NCBI GenBank assembly: GCA_002104935.1
Contig: MCGT01000049.1
Coordinates: forward strand, 62,001-126,000
Source: Hesseltinella vesiculosa
Taxonomy: Eukaryota > Mucoromycota > Mucoromycetes > Mucorales > Cunninghamellaceae
Length of the DNA: 64,000 nucleotides
Direction: 5' to 3'
Below, piece by piece: positions 11,223-22,584 of this stretch (its first letter is position 1; every line of letters begins with the position of its first letter). The notes beneath the pieces were generated by a model. The model ran no database searches. It saw only the letters and a list, made by a program, of their open reading frames with translations, and was not told where the DNA came from. Position numbers and translations under genes: made by a program.

Positions 11223-12928
11223 CTAATCAATCACATGGTACACACCCTTCTTCACAATGCCTTCACCCTTTTCGTAAGGCAAATCGAACACAGCATTGCT
11301 ACGGAAACGACGAAGGTAGTGAATGGCATCGGCTTCCAAGCTGGTAGGTTCGATGTACAAGTCCTTGAAGGTGTGAGCGTCACCAGAAGGTTGTTCGTCC
11401 AAACGCATCTAAGAAGAGGGAGATGAGCTGATGTTCTGTCGCCTACAAAAGGTCCTTACACGTTCAATGAGATCAGCAGAGATAGTATGGTTGTAGGGCA
11501 GCTTTTCGATACCAGAAGCAATCAGTTTGGCCACACCAGTGGGGATGTTGTAGGTGGGCAGAGGCTTCATGGAGATTTCACGGGCCAAATCAAACACTTG
11601 TTCAAAGGTGTAGGCACGGTCACTGCCATCAAAAAGGAAATCGGTTGAGTAAAAACCTCGGTTTTTTTTTCCGCTCTTACCCATAGAGTTCGTAGGTCTT
11701 GCCAGCAGTAGATTCGGCACCAAACATCACTTCAATGGCATGGGCTACATCGACCACAGACACAGGCAAGATCTTGGTTTGGCTGTTGTTGACCCAGAAT
11801 TGGAAAGAGTCGCCAGCTAAACCCCCGACAAAAAAATGAGTGCCACGCAAAACGAAGAGCGACAGGACTTACAGGTGTTGGCGATGCGGTTCAAGAAGCG
11901 ATCTTCATGGCCCCACATGATGGCAGGTCGCACAATGGTGGCTTCAGGGAAGACTTCCTTGACGGCCTTTTCACCCTTGGCCTGGAGAAAGATGGGTGAG
12001 GATCTAACCCATCCTGGTCTCATGATCTTACCTTGGTTTGCAAGAACTTGGAGGGCGAATCTTCCGAGGCGTTCAAAGCAGACACTTGGATGAAGCGGGA
12101 CACGCCAGCATCAGCAGCAATTTCGGCCAAAGCACGAGAACCCTTGACATGCACATCGTCATAAGTGAAGTTCCTTTTTTTTTAAATAAAAAAGTGAGTC
12201 CTTCATTCTCGGCTACGGTGTGTTTGCCTACTTTGTTTCATAATCACGACCAATACAGTTGATCACGATATCCGAGTGACGGACACATTCACGGATTTGT
12301 TCTTCATTGCGCAAGTCAAATTCCAGAGGAATGATTTGACCCAAGTCACCGGTCACCTTGAGAGGACGAGCTTCGTCAGGATCACGGTTGGCCACAACCA
12401 CTTGGGTGCCTTGCTTGGCTATGGGTGAAAAAAGAAGGGTGGCGGATGAGTGGGGGGGGGTGAAAGAGAATGGTACTATCGAATGGCAATCATACCGAGC
12501 TTGGCAACGACATAACGACCGAGGAAACCGGTACAACCGAACACAGTGGCGATGTGACCGTTGGTGGTGGATCTATCAAGTGATGACAGGAAACAGAACA
12601 TTGGTGAGCATCCATCGAAAAGCTTCATTTTTCTGTATTCATCACTTACCGGCCACCAAGACCTTGTTTAATCATGGGTTGACCAGTCTTATTACGGAAG
12701 GTCAAGTCGTGCATAGCACGCTATAAGAAGGGAAGAACGACGGGTGAGCCTGATGTTCATGTTGTAGTCATTCTCGCTTACCACTTGCACCATCGAGCGA
12801 CGGCCAGACTCTACAGAAACGAAAATCAAATCAGAGAAAGGCTGGTTAGTGACAAATCGATCGTTCTTGATTCAATCTCGTAAGGTGGATGGTAATAACG
12901 TACGTTTGATAGCAGCTGTGGCAAGCAT
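11223..12928 (-). CDS. NADH:ubiquinone oxidoreductase 40 kDa subunit (NDUFA9-type)
   Basis: Ten exons on the minus strand: 12928..12904, 12810..12782, 12720..12650, 12572..12496, 12418..12232, 12173..12032, 11981..11873, 11816..11681, 11622..11460, 11408..11223; 374 aa. It is an atypical short-chain dehydrogenase that binds NADPH in the peripheral arm of mitochondrial complex I. Visible features: short Arg/Ala-rich mitochondrial presequence, the Rossmann motif GCTGFLGR (about residues 54-61), VVVANRD, DIVINCIGRDYETKNFTYDDVHVKG, IVRPAIMWGHEDRFLN and GKTYELYGDRAYTFEQVFDLA. The first two coding exons are only 25 and 29 nt. Introns are all GT-AG. Every junction restores a family-like sequence. 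Confidence 0.94.
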
Positions 12929-13155
12929 TGTAAGAATAATGAAGAAGAAAATAAAAAGAGAGGGGTTGGTGAAGAAAAAAAAAACAATTCTGGGCTCTGC
13001 CGGACAAAACAAAAAAAAAAACCCGCCCACCGGGGCGCCGTCACAAAAAAAAAAAACCTGCCTTGACTAGGTGCAATGCGGTCAGAACCAATTGATGTAT
13101 TTTACTCTAACAAAAAAAAAAAAAAAAACGAGTCTAAAGGGTAATAAAGAGAGAT

Positions 13156-14106
13156 CTAAGCCCACACAGTGTTGGGGCCTTGCATTTCGTTTTCCAGCTT
13201 CACTTGAACAAGCGTATCCAGCACAGCTTGACCCACCAAGGGCTCCAATTTGGCTACCATTTCCGGCGAAATAAAGCCATTGTTGACTCGGTCGGCAAAC
13301 ACCTGCATACAACCAGCTGCGCGGATGGTGCCTTTGGAGCAATGGGCCAAGTGGAAAAGCATCGAGGTTTCCATTTCCAGCGATTGGGTGTCAGGGTGCA
13401 GAGCCAGCGCTTCGGTAATCACTTGCTCGTTGTCATCCCAGAACTGGGGGTCGAGTCGTCCTTGGGAGGAGTAGAAGGAACAGCCATCAGCATTTAAGCC
13501 GCCAGTCAGCACAGGGCCTAGTTGATGGGGTGCCAGCACCTTGCTGACACTGGTGGCCAGCTGCTCGGTCATCACCTTGTCAGCTGCAAAGTTGCCAGAG
13601 ATCAGGTAGGCTTGCTGTTCAATGTTCTTCTGCATGGGTTCGTCACAAAAGTAATCGATGTTGCGACGGATACAGTAGCCACCTTGAGGCACAATCACTG
13701 CTCCAGGCCCGGCTTTTTGTGTCAAGGAGCCACAGGAGCCAAATCGGATAATAGCAATGTCACCTTCCACCACGGCTCTCGTTTCCCGTACAAAGAAATC
13801 CATCATTGGGTTGCCCATGCCACTAACAAAGAAGGTGAGAAGAAGCTAGGCGGGGTTGGCTTTCGCCACTTACATGGCCATGATACTGACAGGGGTGCCT
13901 TGGTAGCTGCCTGTGATGGTCAAGAACCCCCGTTGACTGGAATGCTCAAAGTAGACTTGATCTAAATGTTGTGCAATGGCTCGAGCACGAACATGATCGC
14001 CCACTGTCAATATGCGATTAGCCACCTGACCCGTCTTGACATGCAGATGGTAGACATGGCCTTCGGCATCACGAGGGAAATTGGCATTCTGGATCGTTTC
14101 TTTCAT
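13156..14106 (-). CDS. Uridine phosphorylase
   Basis: Two exons on the minus strand, 14106..13874 and 13822..13156; 299 aa. The protein has the nucleoside phosphorylase family 1 layout: VYHLHVKTGQVANRILTVGD near the N-terminus, SYQGTPVSIMAIGMGNPMMDFF across the intron, IIRFGSCGSLTQKAGPGAVIVP, and the nucleoside-binding SLEMETSMLFHLA segment near residue 230. Uridine phosphorylase reversibly splits uridine and phosphate into uracil and ribose-1-phosphate in pyrimidine salvage. Uridine specificity rather than purine specificity is inferred from overall similarity. It is divergently transcribed from BCS1. Confidence 0.88.
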
Positions 14107-14880
14107 CTTGGGATTCTGTGTGGAATGGAAGCTGAAAGAAAAAAGAGAAAAAGGGTAGAAATGGGAAAAAAGTGGGACAAAAAGGCCCTTGCAGCTGCTG
14201 AGATTCCCACGTTCCGACAGGTGGGTGCCATTTCACTGGGCTTGTGTGATGTCAAAAAAAAAAAAAAAAAAACGCAGCGAAAGGAATGCTCAGGAACAAT
14301 GAAAAAGCACATGATCCCAACACGGAGCCACCCGTTGAGATATGAACTGCTGCGTCTAGGAAAGACGCATTCCCAACTCACGTTCCGCCTGCGCCAATGG
14401 GCAGCTGGCGATGGCCCATGAAATCATCCCATTGGAGCCTCTGGCCATCTTGGTAAAGTCCTTGAGATATGAATTCCCGGGACTTTGCTCAGTGTTACAC
14501 AAGGGGAGGCATCGTGTCAAGTTCTCCCTTCCATTTTTGCATCTTGCCCTAGACCCTCCCCTCAGCCTATGGCAACCAAGACAGGCGGCCATTGGACATT
14601 TTGCAGCCCTGTTCTCCAGTTGGTACTCCTCGGCAACCGTGCCCTGGGCTCGGAAAAGCCCTCCCCGGGGTGTAATTGAAAGGTTCCTGGTAGACGACGA
14701 TACTTGTCTTTGTCTGGTCGCCACCACGATGCGTGAGGGGGTCTATCCGAAATGGCTGGTCCCGCCAAATCAGGGCCAACATTCAATCGCCGCCTTGCAG
14801 AGGGGCCACCTAAAAAAGTTTTGTTGTTGTCGTTTGCTTTTTTTTTTTTTTTTTGTCCCCTGTTTTCTGCATCGGCTACC
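14107..14880. other. Divergent promoter region between uridine phosphorylase and BCS1
   Basis: Shared upstream region of two divergent genes. Open frames on both strands (14356-14884) read without recognisable motifs and are not supported. An A-run near 14254 and a T-run just before the BCS1 start at 14881 are the only compositional features noted. Confidence 0.45.
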
Positions 14881-16336
<1,456 letters not shown>

Positions 16337-16593
16337 ACTTTTTTTTTTAATATCATAGATACGCATTGTCCCACCTTTCTCTCCTCCTATCACTTCTCCT
16401 TGTGACAACGAGAAGTAAAGAATCTAATGAATTCCAGATTTGCATTCAAGAAAAAAAAAAAAAAAGGCACGCAAAATTTGGTCCCAGACTTCTTTTTTTT
16501 TTGTTCTCCTCCCACTTTTTTTTTTTTTTTTTTTCCCACTAACTTAATTGATTATTGTTCATTTGTTCCCCATAAACCATCAACACTTGTTCC

Positions 16594-18136
16594 ATGGATT
16601 ATTTGAATGAGAACTATGCCTGGATATTTATAGTGGGAACGGTTGTGTTTGTTAGTGTGGTGGTTATTTTATTGTGTTTCACCAAAGTCACTGGAGAACA
16701 CTTTTTTCTCAGCACCATCGACGATCCAGAAATCGCTGGCGATATAGAAGAAACACCCGAACTGCTTCAAATGCTCTCTGAAGATGGTAGACTGTCCTAC
16801 GAACGCGCTAAATGTAAGTCCATGCCAAGACGAAACCTGAGTTGGCGGCTAATGCAAACCCAGAGTGGGAGGGGAAAGGGTCGCTCATTTTTTTTTTACT
16901 TTTATCTGTGCAGTGTATCAAGCACGTTTTCCTCCAGAGTCTGTAAGAACAGACATCACTTTGTCCCAATACGTATCCATCCAAGAAAAAGGGGTCTCCG
17001 CCTTTGAATTCGAATGGGACACCGAAACGAATACGGTTGTATCGGCACGAACTGAACTGCAATTCTTCCATGGCGAATGCTGCCTGCAAACCAATTTACC
17101 GTTGCCTAGAACCCAGGATGTGTATTACTGGGAGGTATGAAAAAAAAAAAAAAGGAGGGGTACTTCATCCGTGCAATATCCCGAAGCTAAAAAAAAAAAA
17201 AAAAAAAAGAACGTGATCTTTAACTAGCCCACCCTTGGTTTTGTCTAGGCTAAAATGTACGAATTGCCAAGAACGACGATGGTGTCTGTTGGTAAGCTGG
17301 AACGACTGTTTTTCAGGCAAGAACTGACGGAACGCCAATTTTTTTTTTTTCAGGTGTGGCAACCAAACCCTATCCAAATTGGCGACTACCTGGTTGGAAC
17401 AAGCACTCCGTAGGTTACTTCAGCCATCACGGTGGCAAACACTTCAACAACCCGTTTTTCCACAAGTCCTATGGATCGCCCTTTCAAGAAGGCGATGTGA
17501 TTGGTGTAGGTTACCGTCATCGATCAGGCACCATCTTTTATACCAAGAATGGCCGTAAACTCGAAGATGCTTGCACTGGTCTACGATGGAATCTGTTTCC
17601 AACCGTCGGTGCCAATGGTCCCTGTCAAATCCACGTCAATCTTGGCCAGCGAGGTAAAGGACGGCACAGGAAAAGATGATGTCACTTTCAGCATTGACTG
17701 ATTCGGGCTTGTTTATTGGTGCGAAATAGGGTTTGTGTTTGTTGAAGCAAATGTCAAGAAGTGGGGATTGGCACCAATGCAAGGGACTTTGGCGCCGCCT
17801 CCGGCCTATGGCTTCGAGTCTGGTTCGCTGCTATTGGAACGTGGGGGCTGTTTAGGTCATGAGAACTCGCAGCAGGTGTCACGTTCTTCCACCATCGTTG
17901 GCAGCCTGTTTGAGGACGACGACGACGATAGCAACGATCATGCTCCATTGATCCAATACCAACATCGCCTGCCTCGGTCCACTTCTGTGCCACACGCTCA
18001 TTTGCAACGTCCAGCCTTTCCCGCCATGCTGCCCTCTCATTCGCCACCAGCCTATTCTTCACTGCCTCGGTCGCATGGCTTCACGCATTATGGAAGTGTC
18101 GATCTTTCCTCCCCTCTGATATCCGAAAACCCATGA
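16594..18136 (+). CDS. SSH4/EAR1-like SPRY-domain ubiquitin-ligase adaptor
   Basis: Five exons: 16594..16813, 16914..17134, 17249..17291, 17354..17653, 17730..18136; 396 aa. One N-terminal transmembrane segment (about residues 10-31, WIFIVGTVVFVSVVVILLCF) is followed by a SPRY domain (about 90-258; VYYWEAKMYELP, SVGVATKPYPNWRLPGWN, VGYFSHHG, GTIFYTKNGRKL) and a disordered tail with two PPAY motifs (about residues 285-288 and 367-370). This is the layout of yeast Ssh4 and Ear1, which recruit the HECT ligase Rsp5 through PY motifs to ubiquitinate membrane cargo for endosomal and vacuolar sorting. The PPAY pair supports the adaptor role. Which of the two yeast paralogues it matches is not resolved. 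Confidence 0.85.
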
Positions 18137-18906
18137 CTTATGACTAATGAACCCAACCAGAAAAAAAAACGCTATTGTGACAAGCCAAAAAAAATGAAGG
18201 TGGACCATGTACGAAATTGATACCCCCATTATATTTTTATCCACCTCACCCTCCTCCATTCTTTCTTCACCTTTTATTTGATATATCTTGGCCTCGATTG
18301 GGTTACTCAAAAAAATAATAAAAATTCGAGGGATTTTTTTTTTTTGTTGTTGTTCAAATATTCTCGATCATTGGGCACGGAATGGGCTGGGTCATGCGTA
18401 TAGGTTGTTCTTTGTGCAACCTATGGCGTTGTTGGTTCATCCTCCACTCCTGACAAAACAAAAAAAATAACACTCCATTTCATTTGACTTTATCATTGTT
18501 TGAGCTTTACAAAGAACCGGTTTTTTCTTATTACATGCGCCTTTGCTTGCTGATCTCCCTAGTGACCCATGGTCCCAAACAGACCTTCTTGGCTTCACAA
18601 GGTTCCCAGTAACAATGAGCTTTTTTTTTTTTTTTGTGCGTGTGCGACCTCATGAGTCATGATCCTCTGAAGCCGAGACAACATTAATGTGCCACATGAT
18701 CAGTTGGGCAAAAAAAAAAAAAAAAAAAAAGACGATGATCCTTTGATTGAGGGTACATCCGAGCTGTGGTAAAAATGGCAATGATGCGCTGACGATCACG
18801 ATTGTTCTTTTTCTTCTCATTTTCTCTTTTTATTTTTTCTTCTTTTTTCTTTGTACAAGGTTAAGAAAATTGCCCTTGTTTTTTTTGATTTTTATTATAC
18901 ATTACC
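18137..18906. other. Intergenic region, no gene seen
   Basis: Between two plus-strand genes. It contains a 20-base A-run near 18711 and several T-runs, the last few inside the presumed pyrimidine-rich leader of the C2H2 gene. No coding or RNA feature recognised. Confidence 0.45.
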
Positions 18907-19590
18907 ATGGCTGGCACTGGACGTATCTATTTACCCTCCATTGATAACATGTTACCTCCTTCTTTGAAAAGTCAAAGCAAGACCTTTTTTTCTTCAGATC
19001 CGTCGCAAGAAGACGAGCCCGAAGTAGAGAAAGACGATGAAACCAACTTCTGCCCCACACCCACCACCTATCGGGACCAGCTCACACCTCAATCCATGGA
19101 CCTTCTCGAGCCTACAAAGCCGGAGATCGCTTTTGCGTCCTTGTCACCGAAATCACCTAGCCCAACCGCTCCTCCTCCAGCTCCTCTACATCATCCCTAC
19201 TTTTCCGACAAGCATCACCCCCGCCCACATCACCAGCGCTCACACTCCATGGATGCGCATTTCCCCCTGCCGGAATCCCCTCCTGCTCATCATTTATACT
19301 CACCACCTTCGCCCAGTGACCCACATCCTTTAGCTCCTCCTCCTCTACACCGTCGGACTATCTCTCATCCCGTCAACACCTCGGTGTCCTTTGTCAATCC
19401 CCCTCCCCAACGCAAATACCCCTGCCCCCAATGCACCAAAACCTTTTCAAGACCTTCATCCCTGCGCACCCATATCTTTTCTCATACAGGGGAAAAGCCC
19501 TATGGCTGTCCATTCGAAGGCTGTGGCCGCCGGTTCAGTGTGCAAAGCAACATGCGCCGCCATTTAAGAGTCCATACCCTCACACGGTGA
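18907..19590 (+). CDS. C2H2 zinc finger transcription factor
   Basis: Single exon, 227 aa, ATG at 18907 in ACCATGG context. The C-terminal 55 residues hold two classical fingers: CPQCTKTFSRPSSLRTHIFSH, then the TGEKPYG linker, then CPFEGCGRRFSVQSNMRRHLRVH. The N-terminal 165 residues are Pro/Ser/His-rich and disordered, with an acidic patch (EDEPEVEKDDE). Two tandem fingers at the extreme C-terminus behind a long disordered region is a common layout for fungal DNA-binding regulators; targets cannot be predicted. Intronless, unlike most neighbours. Confidence 0.85.
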   Translation: MAGTGRIYLPSIDNMLPPSLKSQSKTFFSSDPSQEDEPEVEKDDETNFCPTPTTYRDQLTPQSMDLLEPTKPEIAFASLSPKSPSPTAPPPAPLHHPYFSDKHHPRPHHQRSHSMDAHFPLPESPPAHHLYSPPSPSDPHPLAPPPLHRRTISHPVNTSVSFVNPPPQRKYPCPQCTKTFSRPSSLRTHIFSHTGEKPYGCPFEGCGRRFSVQSNMRRHLRVHTLTR

Positions 19591-19775
19591 AAAAAAAAAA
19601 AAGCCTGGGCCACAACCACATGATCGCTTTTTTTTTTTTGTTGAACATCCTCATTTGGGATGCCCCCCCACACGCACACATTATACGCCTCTCTTCATAA
19701 ATAAACGCTCATTTTCTCCTTTCCTTTTATGCATTTCCAAAAATCGCCTTTACTCTCGTCTAGTTGCTCTTTTTT

Positions 19776-20477
19776 CTAGGGTATCCGGCGACCTTTGCAG
19801 ATCAGTAATGGAGGAAAGACTGGCTTGCCGTGAGGGTCAAAGCGAGGATAGATTTCTAAAGACAGCCAGTCTTGGGCGGTTGGGTTCAGCACAAGAGATT
19901 CCAGCTGGCCTTGTTGGACACGCGCAAGGGCCAGTGGATACGGGGCACCGCCAAAGTAGGCCAGCGTGTCAGCAGTAAAAGACTTTGGCGAAGCCGACGC
20001 AAGGATACCCAGGATCGGTTCGCGCCAGCCAAGGCCTACGGTGGCCCCCACCAACCCACGCAAGTGCTCAGGTTGACAGCCCTGTTTGAGGTTCTTGCAT
20101 TGCACCATGACCGACACCGAGGGGGTCAGAGCCGACCAGGCACCTTTGATATCCACTCCTCCATCACTCTTGCCGCCTTGGTGCCGCAGTGTCATGCCAA
20201 TGGCTGACAATGCCTTGAGGGTGTCGTGTTCAAATTGCCGTCCGCGATGGACAGCACTGCTCTGGTTACCATCATCCTTCTCGCCCATCTCGTCTTTTTC
20301 GAGCATGTTGTCATTGGAAAATCGGATCTCGCCGTCGTCGACCTTGTCATTGTCGTCATTGGTCATGGTGTCCATCATTGGATCATCCGTGTCTGGTAGC
20401 CGTGTTGAGTGCCATCGTCTTTGGCTTAATCCATGCAACCCCCGAGATTTTTGTAATGTGCAGCACAGACTGAGCAT
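19776..20477 (-). CDS. RRG7-like mitochondrial protein with restriction-endonuclease-like fold
   Basis: Single exon, 233 aa, ATG at 20477. After a basic, Ser/Arg-containing N-terminus compatible with mitochondrial targeting and an acidic linker, residues about 79-150 read RGRQFEHDTLKAL, GGKSDGGVDIKG and VMVQCKN. This is the E...D-GG-D...Q-x-K arrangement of Mrr/PD-(D/E)XK nuclease-like folds, as in fungal RRG7 proteins required for respiratory growth. Enzyme activity is unproven in that family. A 40-base A tract lies 23 bases upstream of the start. Its 3' end faces the C2H2 gene. Confidence 0.72.
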   Translation of the reverse strand: MLSLCCTLQKSRGLHGLSQRRWHSTRLPDTDDPMMDTMTNDDNDKVDDGEIRFSNDNMLEKDEMGEKDDGNQSSAVHRGRQFEHDTLKALSAIGMTLRHQGGKSDGGVDIKGAWSALTPSVSVMVQCKNLKQGCQPEHLRGLVGATVGLGWREPILGILASASPKSFTADTLAYFGGAPYPLALARVQQGQLESLVLNPTAQDWLSLEIYPRFDPHGKPVFPPLLICKGRRIP

Positions 20478-20495
20478 CTAATGTCAAAGATCAAG

Positions 20496-20499
<4 letters not shown>

Positions 20500-20539
<40 letters not shown>
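20500..20539. repeat. Poly(A) tract of 40 bases
   Basis: An uninterrupted run of A (T on the transcribed strand) just upstream of the RRG7-like start codon. It is the longest homopolymer in the window and lies in the 260-base gap between RRG7 and the syntaxin gene. Length is likely polymorphic or uncertain in assembly. A nucleosome-excluding promoter element is a reasonable guess. Confidence 0.9.
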
Positions 20540-20543
<4 letters not shown>

Positions 20544-20739
20544 GTGTCCTCTAGCAATTTCCAGGTCATGCCTGCCGCGGAGCTGGAATCGAGGGATACA
20601 GGACGAAAGAGCACATTCAACAGCATGGCAGCCTGGCCGTCCCTGAACTACTGCGGTCCAACGAAAATGCACCTTGGTTTTATTTTGGGTTCTTTCCTTT
20701 TCCAAATGCACATGAACCGGGTAAAAAAAAAAAGCTCTT

Positions 20740-22359
20740 CTAAGATTTGGCAGAGGTATTGTTACTGTTATTGGAGGTGTTGCCACCGACACCCTGCATG
20801 AATAGTAAAAATGTCAGCTTGCTGATGTACAATGCCCGTGTCAATAAATTACCACATGATCAAAAGCAAACCACCACACAAGAATGCCAATGACAACGCA
20901 AAGGATGAGCACAATGAAGAAGCAACACCATTTTTTCTACAAGGCAGGTTTATGTCAGCGTAGGCGGTATATCATAGGAGGGGGGGATGCCTTACGGTGC
21001 GGGTGGCTTTTGCACTTTTGATGGCTCGATCAATGAACCGGTTGCCATGTTCCAATTGGGTCGTGGTTTCCTGGGCTTGTGCTTCGACGGCTGTGACAGT
21101 TTGGCCTTGCTGCTCCACCAGCATTTGCATGTCCATAAACAATTGATGCAGTTCCTAGCCAAAGTAAAAAAAAGGTCGGTATCTGAATTTGGCGGAGGCG
21201 TCTGACCAGGATCTTTACCACAATCGTTTTTTCAATGCGCTTGATATCTTGATGTCTATCTTGGACTTCGCTCAATACCGCTCGTGCTTGACTTGTACGG
21301 CCAGCTTGCATGAGCTAAAAATGCGTGCCATGAACAAAACTTGGATGAGCCACGAGAAAGAGCAGGGCTATTTTTTTTTTTTACCGATTGCGTGAAGACT
21401 TGATCGCCTTGTTCTGAATCGATCAAGTTGTCAATTTCTTGTTGTGACGCATCAGGTTTGACGATTCGAATCTGCCGTTCAATGCGCTGTCGGTATCGTT
21501 CATCGAATGCTCTTTCCATGTCTTGGTAGCGCTGAATGGTATCCAAAAATCGCTTGCGCACTGCGTCGGTCTACGTACCGCCAGTTTTTTTTTAAGAAAA
21601 GTGAGAAGAAAGGCGATGACGTGCCTGTTTTACCTGAGATTGTCGGATCTGGCCGTCGGAGGTCTTGGCAAATTGAAAGTTGGATTGCTCAATGGCTAGG
21701 GTAAGAAGGAAAAAAGGGCCGGTGGGTGAGGCGAGGCTGGAGTCATGCACTCTTTTTTACCTTTGATACGGTTTTTGATGTCATTGTTACGTTGGGCTGT
21801 TTCTTGCTTGAGTCGGACGAGTTGATTTCCGTAGTCTCTGGCTTGGGATTCATTGGTGGCGACAATGGCAGCATTGTGTAATGCCTGGATATCCTGGACA
21901 CTGTCACCGACGGTGGACACCTCGCGCTTCAAGTCATCCATCTCATCAAAAAACCCTGGCATGGTTGATAAATCGGCAGGCCCTGTGCGCTGGTGCATTT
22001 CATAGCTTTGGTAACCAGATGTCGGTGGTGGAGGTGGAGGTGGAGATGAGTTGTAACTGAACGGGTTGCTGATCCCTGGCTCGTTTTGGGAGGAGGAATA
22101 CTGCGTGTAGCCAGCAGGAGTCCGTCTTGGCCCAAAGCCATCGTCCTGATTATCCTGACTAAAAAAAAAAAAATCCTGCGTTCCTACAAGTCGATGGTGG
22201 TTTGTTTTTTTACCTGTTTCTTGGTGTCTATTGTCAATGAAAAATGTAGATGAGCCTTATACCATCTTTTTTGCAGCGCGTTGCACAGGAGAGTTCTTTT
22301 ATGTTTACCGTTTCTCCTCGTAGTTCAGCTGTACGGTCCCTGGTAAATGAATACGACAT
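20740..22359 (-). CDS. Plasma-membrane t-SNARE syntaxin (SSO-type)
   Basis: Nine exons on the minus strand: 22359..22309, 22227..22214, 22158..21761, 21695..21634, 21570..21385, 21314..21219, 21154..20996, 20936..20853, 20793..20740; 367 aa. It is a Qa-SNARE for exocytic fusion. The N-terminus has the short RDRTAELR peptide, then a Pro-rich linker, the Habc bundle (FFDEMDDLKREV onward), a SNARE motif (about residues 250-318, including DRHQDIKRIEKTI, ELHQLFMDMQMLVEQQGQ, IDRAIKSAK) and a C-terminal anchor (FFIVLILCVVIGILVWWF). Exon 2 is a 14 nt microexon needed to keep frame. Oddity: about 18 Asn/Ser/Gly-rich residues follow the anchor, longer than in yeast Sso1, with possible N-glycosylation sites. 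Confidence 0.9.
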
Positions 22360-22584
22360 CAAAAGATGGTTGCAAATAAAATGAAAAGAGAAAGAAAAGA
22401 ATACAAAATTAAACCGACTTTTTTTTTTTTCTGGGTTTGTGGCATGAAATTTCCATGCCTGGAAGAATGTGTCAGTTTTGATGGAGACGGCCAATCAGCA
22501 CTCGTTGATTGGGGTTTGCAAAAAAAAAAAAAAAAAAAACGACACGCCCGATTGCTCTTTTTTCCAAATCAATAGCCTTTTTTC
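22360..22584. promoter_or_regulatory. Compact divergent promoter between syntaxin and CANIN-like genes
   Basis: Only 225 bases separate the two divergent start codons. The segment contains an 18-base A-run near 22520 and a T-run near 22420. It must hold both promoters. No specific factor site is claimed. Confidence 0.5.
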
